This document shows, piece by piece, positions 35,258-43,048 of a stretch of 64,000 bases of DNA. The position numbers and the translations under genes are program-made. Under the pieces are notes generated by a model. That model was not told the origin of the DNA. It searched no databases and saw only the letters and a program-made list of their open reading frames with translations. Within the stretch, counting starts at the first letter, position 1, and each line of letters starts with the position of its first letter. The stretch lies in assembly GCA_031119555.1 (NCBI GenBank), contig JAVHXQ010000006.1, positions 18,475 to 82,474 of the forward strand. Reading direction: 5' to 3'. This DNA comes from Candidatus Dactylopiibacterium sp. (GTDB lineage: Bacteria > Pseudomonadota > Gammaproteobacteria > Burkholderiales > Rhodocyclaceae).

Positions 35258-35977
35258 TCAGATCATGCCGCCGTTGATCGAGATGACCTGGCCGGTCAGG
35301 TAGGCCGCCGCATCCGAAGCGAGAAAGCCGACCAGCGCGGCCACTTCGTCGGGGCGGCCGGCGCGCTTCATGGGCACCAGCTGCTTGATGGCCGCCTCGT
35401 CGAAGACGCCTTCGGTCATCTCCGAAGTGATGATGCCGGGCGCCACGGCATTCACCGTGATGCCCCGGCTCGCGAGTTCCAGCGCCAGCGATTTGCTGGC
35501 GGCATGCAGCGCGCCCTTGGCCGCCGCGTAATTGGTCTGACCACGGTTGCCGGTGATGCCGGCGATGGACGAAATCGTGATGATGCGTCCCCAGCGCGTG
35601 CGGATCATGGGCAGCGTGAGCGGCTGCGTGACGTGGAAGAAGCCGTTCAGCGAGACATCGATCACGCGCGTCCATTGCTCGGCGCTCATGCCCGGAAACA
35701 CGGCATCGTCATGGATGCCGGCGTTGTTCACGAGCACCTGGATGGCCCCCCCCGCGAGCAGGGTGTCGAGCGCGGCATGCGTGGCGGCGGCATCGCTCAC
35801 GTCGAACTGGCAGGCCTCGGCGCTGTGGCCCGCCGCGACGAGCGCGCGGGCGAGCGTTTCGGCCGCGGCAAGGTTGCGATGCGCATGCAGGATCACGTGC
35901 AGGCCGTCGGCCGCGAGGCGTTGCGCGATGGCCGCGCCGATCGCGCCCGAGGCGCCGGTGACGAGCGCGCGCTTCAT
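35258..35977 (-). CDS. 3-oxoacyl-ACP reductase (FabG-like, aryl-polyene type)
   Basis: 239-residue short-chain dehydrogenase: TGASGAIGAAIAQRLA nucleotide loop, LVNNAGIHDD, catalytic Ser in TISSIAGITGN and YAAAK. It reduces the beta-keto group during polyene chain extension with NADPH. It is the last gene of the minus operon, overlapping the dehydratase by four bases. Confidence 0.95.
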   Translation of the reverse strand: MKRALVTGASGAIGAAIAQRLAADGLHVILHAHRNLAAAETLARALVAAGHSAEACQFDVSDAAATHAALDTLLAGGAIQVLVNNAGIHDDAVFPGMSAEQWTRVIDVSLNGFFHVTQPLTLPMIRTRWGRIITISSIAGITGNRGQTNYAAAKGALHAASKSLALELASRGITVNAVAPGIITSEMTEGVFDEAAIKQLVPMKRAGRPDEVAALVGFLASDAAAYLTGQVISINGGMI

Positions 35978-36429
35978 GCGGTGGCTCCCGCGCTGGCATC
36001 GATCATCACGCTCGCGCGGCCGGTGACGAGCGGGGCGCCCGCGGCTTCGAGGCGGAAGGCGTAGATGAGATGGTTGCCCTCGCCCGAGAGGCATTCGGCG
36101 TGGATTTCGAGCGGGCTGGCGGCGGTGTCGAGGCGGCCGGCATGGAAGACGACTTCGCGCACGCTCGTGAGATAGCCCGCGCGCGGCGCGTCCGTGTTGC
36201 CGGCGCGCAGCGCGCCGTGCACGGCCATGGCCTGCGCGGCGTATTCGATGCCGTGCGCGGCGCCCAGCGTCGCGCGCGCGCGCAGCGGGTTGGCGGCATC
36301 GCGATGGCTCGTGGCGCGGCAGTGGATGGCTTGCGGCGTGGCGCGCACCACGCTGTCGAGCAGGCACATGCTGCCTGCGTGCGGGATGCGCGCGGCGATC
36401 CAGGCGCGGTCGTGCAGCACGTCGCTCAT
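35974..36429 (-). CDS. 3-hydroxyacyl-ACP dehydratase (ApeP-like hotdog)
   Basis: 151 residues with the hotdog-fold start ARIPHAGSMCLLDSVV (the IPHxGxMxLLD pattern of ApeP/FabZ-like enzymes) and the central helix GIEYAAQAMAVHGAL. It would dehydrate the beta-hydroxy intermediate to give the conjugated trans double bonds. It overlaps genes on both sides by four bases. Confidence 0.88.
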   Translation of the reverse strand: MSDVLHDRAWIAARIPHAGSMCLLDSVVRATPQAIHCRATSHRDAANPLRARATLGAAHGIEYAAQAMAVHGALRAGNTDAPRAGYLTSVREVVFHAGRLDTAASPLEIHAECLSGEGNHLIYAFRLEAAGAPLVTGRASVMIDASAGATA

Positions 36430-37223
36430 GCGCCGACCTCGATCGCGAGCGCGAGATCGTCGAAATAATCGATCACCACGCGGCCCCTCTCGCCCCGCGC
36501 CAGGCGGCGCAGCAGCGGCAATGCGCGGGCCGCCGGCACGCTGCGGCGCAGGGCTTCCAGCTCCGCGTCGGTCAGCGTGTCGGGCGCGTCCGCCGTGAGG
36601 TCCAGCCGCAGCGAAGCCAGCGGGCCGCTCGCGGCGTCGGCCGTGAGCAGCAAGGCCACGCCGAACGGATGCGGAATGGGGCGGATCGAATAGAGCGGTT
36701 CGGGGTAGGCCGTGTCGTAGGCCATGAGCAGGCAGGGTTCGCCGCTCGCGGCAACCTGCCCGGCCGCGTTGAGCAGGCCGGCGGCGAAGGTGGCGTCGTA
36801 GGCGCACAGGCTCGTCGAGGCGGCCATGCAGTGCGTGGCGATGCTCCAGTAGCCGGCCGGTGCGTTATGCACCGAATTGTGGAAGCGCGTGGGCGAGACG
36901 GCGCGTTCCTCGGTGGCGAGCACTTCGAGGATCGCGCTGCAGTTGTCGCAGTCGCCGCCCGTGGAGGAGAACACGTTGGCGAGCCGGCTGGCGTCGGCGC
37001 CGGCCTGGCGGATCGCTTCGAAGCCGATGGCCATCGACAGTTTCACGGGCACGCCGATGCGCCGGCGCTCGGCCGGCGGCAAGGCTTCGGCGGGGGGCAG
37101 GGGGGCGGGCGCGGGCACGAAGGGCGCATCGCTCGCGAGCACCGCGCGGCCCTGTTCCCAGCCCGCCAGCGCGGGGCCGAACATGCCGATGCCGGCCAGG
37201 TGGACCTTGAAGGGCGCGCTCAT
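36426..37223 (-). CDS. Ketosynthase chain-length factor (ApeC-like)
   Basis: 265 residues of the ketoacyl-synthase chain-length-factor family. It is shorter than a true ketosynthase and lacks the two active-site His blocks. Recognisable segments are VKLSMAIGFEAIRQAG, VFSSTGGDCDNCSAIL, FHNSVHNAPAGYWSIAT and CLLMAYDTAYPEPL. In studied aryl-polyene systems such a factor pairs with one ketosynthase to set chain length. The direct neighbour at 37220-38425 is the probable partner. Confidence 0.9.
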   Translation of the reverse strand: MSAPFKVHLAGIGMFGPALAGWEQGRAVLASDAPFVPAPAPLPPAEALPPAERRRIGVPVKLSMAIGFEAIRQAGADASRLANVFSSTGGDCDNCSAILEVLATEERAVSPTRFHNSVHNAPAGYWSIATHCMAASTSLCAYDATFAAGLLNAAGQVAASGEPCLLMAYDTAYPEPLYSIRPIPHPFGVALLLTADAASGPLASLRLDLTADAPDTLTDAELEALRRSVPAARALPLLRRLARGERGRVVIDYFDDLALAIEVGA

Positions 37224-38425
37224 TGGCCGTCCTCCACTTTCGACAGCAGCAGGCTGGCGTTGCTGCCGCCGAAGCCGAACGAATTGCTGAGGGTGTGGCG
37301 CAGGCCGGGCATGTCTGCGTTCTCGATGAGGTAGTGGCTGGCGAGGCGGGGATCGACCTCGCGGGTGTTGGCGCCTCCGGGCGCGAAGCCGTGGGTGAGC
37401 GCGAGCGCGCAGACGATGGCTTCGACGCCACCGGCCGCGCCCAGCGTGTGCCCGGTGTGACCCTTGGTGGAGCTGCACGCGGTGGCCGTGCCGAACAGCG
37501 CGGAGACGCCCTTGTCCTCGGCGGCGTCGTTGCTGGGCGTGGCGGTGCCGTGCAGGTTGATGTAGCCGATGTCGGCGGGCACGAGCCCGGCCATGTCGAG
37601 CGCGGCCTGCATGGCGTGGCGCGCGCCCAGGCCCTCGGGGTGCGGGGAGGACATGTGGTGGGCATCGCTCGACTCGCCAATGCCGCGCATCACGATGTCG
37701 CCCGCGCGCGCATCGTCGGCGCGCTCGACGAGGATGAACGCGCCGGCCTCGCCGATCGAGATGCCGTCGCGTTGCGCGTCGAAGGGCCGGCACGGCGCGT
37801 GCGAGACGAGCTGCAGCGAGTTGAAGCCATACAGCGTGGTGAGGCACAGCGAGTCGACGCCGCCGACGATGGCGGCATCGATGAGACCGGTGGCGATCAT
37901 GCGCTGCGCGTCGGCGAAGACCTTGGCGCTCGAGGAGCAGGCCGTGGAGACGACCCAGGCCGGCCCGCGCAGATCGAAATAGGTGCGGACGAAATCGCCC
38001 ACCGAGTAGGTGTTGTGCGTGCGCCGGTAGTCGTGCGTGGCCCACAGGCCCTGGGCGGGCGTGCGTTCGTGCTCGCGGAAGGCGATCTCGCTCGACAGGA
38101 TGCCCGAGGTGCTGGTGCCCAGGAAGACGCCCACGCGCGTGGCGCCATGGCGCGCGATGGCGGCGCGGACGGCGGCGGCGAAGCCGTCGCATTCCAGCGT
38201 CATCTGGGCGAGGCGGTTGTTGCGACAGTCGAAGCGGGCGAGGTCGTCACGCAGCGCGAAGCTGTCCAGCCCGTCCACTTCGCCGATGCAGGTATCGAGC
38301 GCAACGGTTTCCCAGGGTTTGCGGACGAGGCCGCTGCGCTGTTCGCGCAGGGCGGCGAGGGTGGCGTCGAGGCCGGCGCCGAGCGCGCTGACGACGGTGT
38401 AGGCAGAGAGTCTGAGGGCGAGCAC
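37220..38425 (-). CDS. Beta-ketoacyl-ACP synthase, first gene of minus pigment operon
   Basis: 401 residues from GTG 38425; TTG 38440 is an in-frame alternative. The catalytic Cys lies in VVSTACSSSAKVFADA, with His in NLHGTATPSND and GHTGHTLGAAGG. FabF-like. It overlaps the chain-length factor by four bases, and the pair probably forms the main elongating complex. TAGAAT upstream at 38461-38456 is a probable -10. Confidence 0.92.
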   Translation of the reverse strand: MLALRLSAYTVVSALGAGLDATLAALREQRSGLVRKPWETVALDTCIGEVDGLDSFALRDDLARFDCRNNRLAQMTLECDGFAAAVRAAIARHGATRVGVFLGTSTSGILSSEIAFREHERTPAQGLWATHDYRRTHNTYSVGDFVRTYFDLRGPAWVVSTACSSSAKVFADAQRMIATGLIDAAIVGGVDSLCLTTLYGFNSLQLVSHAPCRPFDAQRDGISIGEAGAFILVERADDARAGDIVMRGIGESSDAHHMSSPHPEGLGARHAMQAALDMAGLVPADIGYINLHGTATPSNDAAEDKGVSALFGTATACSSTKGHTGHTLGAAGGVEAIVCALALTHGFAPGGANTREVDPRLASHYLIENADMPGLRHTLSNSFGFGGSNASLLLSKVEDGQ

Positions 38426-38450
38426 TGCGGATCCGCGCAAAAAGGCTGAA

Positions 38451-38461
38451 GGCCGATTCTA
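38451..38461 (-). promoter_or_regulatory. Putative -10 element of the minus pigment operon
   Basis: Minus-strand TAGAATCGGCC, identical to the element at 27686-27696 before the plus operon. The -10 ends 31 bases before the GTG start, compared with 30 in the other operon. This suggests that the two operons have matched promoters. Confidence 0.4.
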
Positions 38462-38593
38462 CCCGAGCGAAAGCCCGCTTTCGGCGGCCATCCGGCCGGT
38501 TCCGGGCGGGAACCGGCTTTCTGCGGTGCGGGCGTGGCGGATCTGCCGCACCCGGCGCGGCGCCGGTCGCGCCGCCGCCGCTGCGGCAGCCGC

Positions 38594-39061
38594 TTACAGC
38601 GCCGGAGAAACGCGCGTCTTGCCCGCGCTGCTGAGCACGCGCACGCGTTCGCCCGCCACGAAGCGGTCTTGGGCGCCGATCTCCTGCACCACCACCAGCG
38701 ACTCGCCGGAGTTCAGGCGCACGGTGAGTTCCCACGCATCTTCGCGCGTGATGCCTTCCTCGGTGGCCGCGCCGGCCACGCCGCCGACGACCGCGCCGAG
38801 CACGGCGCCCACGATGGCGCCACGGCCCTGGCCCACGCCGGAGCCGGCGACGCCGCCGAGCACCGCGCCGGTGCCGGTGCCGATGTTGGTCTTGGTGCCT
38901 TCGAGGCGGACCTTGCGCACTTCGAGCAGGGTGCCTTCACGGAAGGTGATCGGGCGCTGCGCTTCGCTGCGCGAGTAGGTGTCGCCGGCCAGGCGGCTTG
39001 CGCAACCCGTCGAGAGCAGCGTGATGCCGGCCAGGGCGGTGACGAGGACGAATGATTTCAT
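38594..39061 (-). CDS. Glycine-zipper outer-membrane lipoprotein (SlyB-like)
   Basis: 155 residues: signal peptide with lipobox LLSTGC, and a glycine-zipper stretch (about 65-105, GTGTGAVLGGVAGSGVGQG and GAVVGGVAGA) that packs as paired helices in the membrane. The C-terminal 45 residues are a soluble beta region. Family members stabilise the outer membrane and often respond to stress. There is no operon partner beyond the kinase gene 18 bases upstream on the same strand. Confidence 0.88.
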   Translation of the reverse strand: MKSFVLVTALAGITLLSTGCASRLAGDTYSRSEAQRPITFREGTLLEVRKVRLEGTKTNIGTGTGAVLGGVAGSGVGQGRGAIVGAVLGAVVGGVAGAATEEGITREDAWELTVRLNSGESLVVVQEIGAQDRFVAGERVRVLSSAGKTRVSPAL

Positions 39062-39079
39062 GGTGTGACTCCTTGTGAC

Positions 39080-40015
39080 TTACCAGGGGCGTTCGCCGTA
39101 GACCGCCGCGTAGCGGGCCGCGATGTCGCCCAGGGTGGGGGTGTAGGTCTGTGCGCCGCGATGCTCGATCTTGATCGAACCCATGGTGGCGGCCAGACGC
39201 ACGGCTCTTTCCAGCGACCAGCCCTGCGAGAGACCGTAGAGCAGGCCGCCCCGGAAGGCGTCGCCGCAACCGGTGGGGTCGGCAACGATGCGGGCCGGCG
39301 CGCACGGTACGTGGAGGACGCGCCCTTCCGTGTGGATGTCGGCGCCCTCGCCACCGAGTGTGACGATCAGGGCCTTCAAACGTTCCGCGAGCGCGCTCAT
39401 GGAAAGCCCGGTCTTGTCGCAGATCAGGCGCGCTTCGTAATCGTTGACGGTGCAGTAGTCGGCCAGGTCGATGCATTCGAGCAGGTCTTCGCCCGAGAGG
39501 ATGGGCAGGCCCTGGCCCGGATCGAACACGAAGGGGATGCCGGCGGCCGCGAAACCGCGCGCGTGCTGCAGCATGCCTTCGAGGCCGTCGGGGGCGACGA
39601 TGCCGAGCGTGACGCCGCGTGCGTCGCGCACGTGGTTCTGATGCGAGCGCATCATCGCGCCGGGGTGGAAGGCGGTGATCTGGTTGTCGTCCAGATCGGT
39701 GGTGATGAAGGCTTGCGCCGTGAAGCTCTCCTCGAGCTGCAGGATGTGGCGCGTGCTGATGCCCAGGTCGCGCAGGCGGCGCAGGTAGGGGGCGGCGTCC
39801 TGGCCCATCGCGGCCATGATCTCGGGTTCGCCGCCCAGCATCTTGAGGGCGTAGGCGATGTTGCCGGCACAGCCGCCGAACTCGCGCCGCATTTCGGGCA
39901 CGAGGAAGGATACGTTGAGGATGTGAATCTGCTCCGGCAGGATGTGTTCCTTGAACCGGGAGGGGAACACCATGATGGTGTCGTAGGCCATCGAACCGCA
40001 GATCAGGACGGACAT
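39080..40015 (-). CDS. PfkB-family carbohydrate kinase
   Basis: 311 residues. N-terminal glycine motif RREFGGCAGNIAYALKMLGG and C-terminal signature ADPTGCGDAFRGGLLYGL with catalytic Asp in the anion hole. The family includes ribokinase, adenosine kinase and fructokinase; betaproteobacterial relatives of this type are often called adenosine or sugar kinases without proof. The gene precedes the SlyB-like gene in a likely two-gene operon. Confidence 0.9.
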   Translation of the reverse strand: MSVLICGSMAYDTIMVFPSRFKEHILPEQIHILNVSFLVPEMRREFGGCAGNIAYALKMLGGEPEIMAAMGQDAAPYLRRLRDLGISTRHILQLEESFTAQAFITTDLDDNQITAFHPGAMMRSHQNHVRDARGVTLGIVAPDGLEGMLQHARGFAAAGIPFVFDPGQGLPILSGEDLLECIDLADYCTVNDYEARLICDKTGLSMSALAERLKALIVTLGGEGADIHTEGRVLHVPCAPARIVADPTGCGDAFRGGLLYGLSQGWSLERAVRLAATMGSIKIEHRGAQTYTPTLGDIAARYAAVYGERPW

Positions 40016-40104
40016 GTTCGTTCTTCGCGCGAGTGGGGGGAAAGCGCGATTGTAACGAATGCCTCGCCCCTGGGCGCGGGCGGAGACTGGCGGAGTGTGT
40101 CGGT

Positions 40105-41325
40105 TCAGTCGGCGCCGGAAGCGAAGGCCGGCGTGCCCCCGGTCTGCAGCAGGCGCGCGTCCAGGGTCTGGCGTTGCAGCGCCACGAGGCGTTCGACGAT
40201 GGCCGCCCAGCTCATGTGCTGCACGCTGGCGCGCGCGGCCTCGCGCATCGCGGCGAGCGGCATCTGCGCCAGGCGTTGCGCGGCGGCAATGAACGCCTGC
40301 TCGTCGGCATAGGGCGCGAGCAGGCCGTTGTGCCCCTCGCGCAGCAGCTCGGCCGCCGCGGCATGCGCGAAGGCCAGTACCGGCAGGCCGCTGGCGAGCG
40401 CTTCGCTGATGACATTGCCGAAGGTCTCGGTCGTGCTGGGAAACAGGAAGCAGTCGGCCGAGGCGTAGTGCGCGGCGAGGTCTTCGCCGCTGCGCATGCC
40501 GGCGAACACGTGTTCGGGAAACTGCTGCTGCAGCGCGGCCCGCGCGGGGCCGTCGCCGACGATCACGAGGCGCGCGTCGGGGCGTTGCTGGCGCAGGGCT
40601 TCAAAGGCGCGGATGCCCAGTTCGAGGTTCTTCTCCGGCGCGACGCGGCTCACGATCGCGCAGACCAGCGTGCCGGGGGCGGCACCCCAGGCCTCGCGCA
40701 GCGCCGTGGAGCGGCGCTCGGGCGAGAACAGGGCGGTATCGACGCCGCGCGCGAGCACGTCCACGCGCGCATGGCCACTGGCGGTCAGCTCCGCGCGCAG
40801 GCTCGCGGTGGGCACGAGGCACAGGTCGCCCTTGTTGTGGAAGCGTCGCAGCCAGGCGGCGAGCGGCTGCCTGAGCCAGCCCACGCCGTAGTAGCGCGTG
40901 TAGCTGTGGAAGTTGGTGTGGAATTCGGTGATGACCGGGATGCGCAGCTTGCGTGCCGCGCCCAGGGCCGACCAGCCCAGCGGGCCTTCGGTCACGACCT
41001 GCACGATGTCGGGGCGCTCGCGCGACCACGCGCGCACGAGGGCCAGGCGTGCGGGCAGGCCCATCTTGAGGTGGTTGTAGCGGGGGATCGGGATGCCGGC
41101 GGCGAGCATCTCGTCGAATCCCGCCGTCGGCGCGGGCTGGTCCTCGGCGTGCTGGCGCGGGCGCACGAGGCGGACTTCATGCCCCAGGCGCAGCAGGCCG
41201 TCGACGATGCGGCCGGTGGTCATGGCCACGCCGTTGATTTCGGGCGGGTAGGTTTCGGTGACGATCGCGATGCGCAGCTGGCGCTGGCCGTGCGTCAGCG
41301 TCTGCAGATCGAGGCGGGCTTCCAT
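40105..41325 (-). CDS. Family 4 glycosyltransferase (GDP-mannose/diacylglycerol type)
   Basis: 406 residues from ATG 41325 with GGGGAGAG upstream. The GT-B blocks are RIAIVTETYPPEINGVAMTT, VITEFHTNFHSYTRYYG, VSRVAPEKNLELGIRAF, and the C-terminal donor site FLFPSTTETFGNVISEALASGLPVLAF with the EX7E motif. It resembles the PimB/MgtA/DgdA-like transferases that glycosylate phosphatidylinositol or diacylglycerol. dgkA lies upstream on the same strand, which fits a lipid substrate (inference). Confidence 0.9.
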   Translation of the reverse strand: MEARLDLQTLTHGQRQLRIAIVTETYPPEINGVAMTTGRIVDGLLRLGHEVRLVRPRQHAEDQPAPTAGFDEMLAAGIPIPRYNHLKMGLPARLALVRAWSRERPDIVQVVTEGPLGWSALGAARKLRIPVITEFHTNFHSYTRYYGVGWLRQPLAAWLRRFHNKGDLCLVPTASLRAELTASGHARVDVLARGVDTALFSPERRSTALREAWGAAPGTLVCAIVSRVAPEKNLELGIRAFEALRQQRPDARLVIVGDGPARAALQQQFPEHVFAGMRSGEDLAAHYASADCFLFPSTTETFGNVISEALASGLPVLAFAHAAAAELLREGHNGLLAPYADEQAFIAAAQRLAQMPLAAMREAARASVQHMSWAAIVERLVALQRQTLDARLLQTGGTPAFASGAD

Positions 41326-41428
41326 CGGGCGCTCTCCCCTGTGCGCCGGCGCCGGGCTGGCGCGGGCTGCGCGCAGATGATCGGCCCCGCGCGCTGCAGG
41401 CGCGTGACACGCGCGTGACACGCAGGTG

Positions 41429-41797
41429 TCAGCCGAACAGCACCAGCAGCCACACCACGGCCAGATTCACGAGCGTGACGAGCACCGCGGCGCTGCCGAT
41501 GTCCTTGGCGCGCTTGGCCAGCGCGTGGCGTTCGAGCGAAACGCGGTCCACGACCGCTTCCACGGCCGAGTTGAGCAGTTCCACGATCAGCACCAGCAGC
41601 ACGCAGGCGATCAGCAGCGCGCGTTCCAGCCCCGTGTCGCCGAGCACGACGGCGAGCGGGATCATCACCAGCGCGAGCAGCACCTCCTGCCGGAAGGCGT
41701 CTTCCAGGCGGTAGGCCGCGCCCAGGCCGGCAAGCGAATAGTGGAAGGCATTCCAGATGCGGCTGAGGCCGGTCTTGCCTTTGAAGGGGCTTTCCAT
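41429..41797 (-). CDS. dgkA: Diacylglycerol kinase
   Basis: 122 residues from ATG 41797, the usual DgkA size; ATG 41836 would add 13 residues. It has three membrane helices and the signature ELLNSAVEAVVDRVS, with YRLEDAFRQEVLLAL near the N-terminus. It recycles diacylglycerol to phosphatidic acid in the inner membrane. It may share a transcript with the glycosyltransferase downstream. Confidence 0.95.
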   Translation of the reverse strand: MESPFKGKTGLSRIWNAFHYSLAGLGAAYRLEDAFRQEVLLALVMIPLAVVLGDTGLERALLIACVLLVLIVELLNSAVEAVVDRVSLERHALAKRAKDIGSAAVLVTLVNLAVVWLLVLFG

Positions 41798-42046
41798 CGG
41801 GCGGCGTTCTCCATGCGGGGCGTGCCAGCGTGACATCGTGTTGTTGCAGGACGCTTACGATGCGCGGCGCGCTAGAATGCCGCACCCGTTCGCCGGCAGC
41901 AAACAGGCGCTTTGCCGGTGGGCGGACGGAACTGGCCTCCTGCCGCAGCTTGGGCGAACATGGCGCCCCGGATGGCATGCCCGCATTCGGCTCGCCTGCC
42001 CGGCGTCCGTGCGAGGAGCAATTCGTGATCGTCCGATGATATTTCC

Positions 42047-43030
42047 ATGACCCGCTTTCTGCTCGCCACACCGACCCAGCCCCGCCGGACCAAGAATGGC
42101 CTGAACCTCGGAGAGGCGCTCAAGGCGCTGGGACACGAAGTCCATTACTTCGACTACGACAAGCTGCCCTGGTGGCTGGAGGTCACGCCCAAGCCGCTGC
42201 GCACGCGGGCGCTCGAGCGCAACGCCCGGGAATGGCTCAACGAAAGCCTTCTGCAGAAAGTGGCGGACATCCGCCCGGACGTGTTCATGACGGTCAAGGG
42301 CGTCCAGTTCTTCCGCGAGACGATCGTGCGCATCGGCGACACCGGCGTGCAGACGGCGGGGTACTGGATCGACGATCCGCTCGACAATAAGCGCTCCATG
42401 CTCAACGCGGGCGCGTTCCATCTCTACCTGACCAACGACAAGGGCAGCGTGCCGACCTACCGCGGGCAGGGCATCGGCAACGCGCACTACTTTCCCTCCG
42501 CCGTCGATGAGGCCATGTTCGTGCCCTCGCCCGGCCCGGAAGAAAACCGCATCAGCTTCGTCGGCACGCTCTCCAGGCGCAGGCTGGAGGTGGCCCGCCA
42601 GATCCTCGATCTGGACGTGCGCTTCTACGGCCCCGGCTGGAACAAGAATTCCGGCCTGCCCGCGGCCTGTACGCGTGGCGAGGTCTTTGGCGAGCAGCTC
42701 GTGCGCGTCTTCAGCCGCAGCGCGATCAATCTCAACGTCCACAACTGGTTCGGCCGGGGCGGCGCCATGAACCTGCGCCTCTTCGAAGTGCCGGCGGCCG
42801 GCGGCTTCCTGCTGACCGATTGGGTCGAAGAGATTGATGAGCACTTCGTCGACGGGCAGCATGTGGTGTGCTGGCGCAGCGTCGAGGAACTCAGCGACAA
42901 GGCGGCCTGGTACCTCGGGCACGACACCGAACGCCAGCGCATCGCCCGGGCGGGCCACGAGCATGTGCTCAGACACCATACCTACAAGCGCCGGGCGCAG
43001 GATCTCGTCGAGCTCCTGAAGCACGCCTGA
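42047..43030 (+). CDS. CgeB-like glycosyltransferase
   Basis: 327 residues of the CgeB/spore-maturation glycosyltransferase family: FLLATPTQPRRTKNGLNLGEALKALGHEV, AGYWIDDPL, NRISFVGTLSRRRLEVARQI, and C-terminal AMNLRLFEVPAAGGFLLTDW with VDGQHVVCW. These GT-B enzymes glycosylate surface polymers. TAGAAT at 41873-41878 may be the -10 of a long leader. It runs 18 bases ahead of the ligase fusion gene, so both probably act on the same surface glycan. Confidence 0.85.
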   Translation: MTRFLLATPTQPRRTKNGLNLGEALKALGHEVHYFDYDKLPWWLEVTPKPLRTRALERNAREWLNESLLQKVADIRPDVFMTVKGVQFFRETIVRIGDTGVQTAGYWIDDPLDNKRSMLNAGAFHLYLTNDKGSVPTYRGQGIGNAHYFPSAVDEAMFVPSPGPEENRISFVGTLSRRRLEVARQILDLDVRFYGPGWNKNSGLPAACTRGEVFGEQLVRVFSRSAINLNVHNWFGRGGAMNLRLFEVPAAGGFLLTDWVEEIDEHFVDGQHVVCWRSVEELSDKAAWYLGHDTERQRIARAGHEHVLRHHTYKRRAQDLVELLKHA

Positions 43031-43048
43031 CCGCGGAGAACCCCCAGC

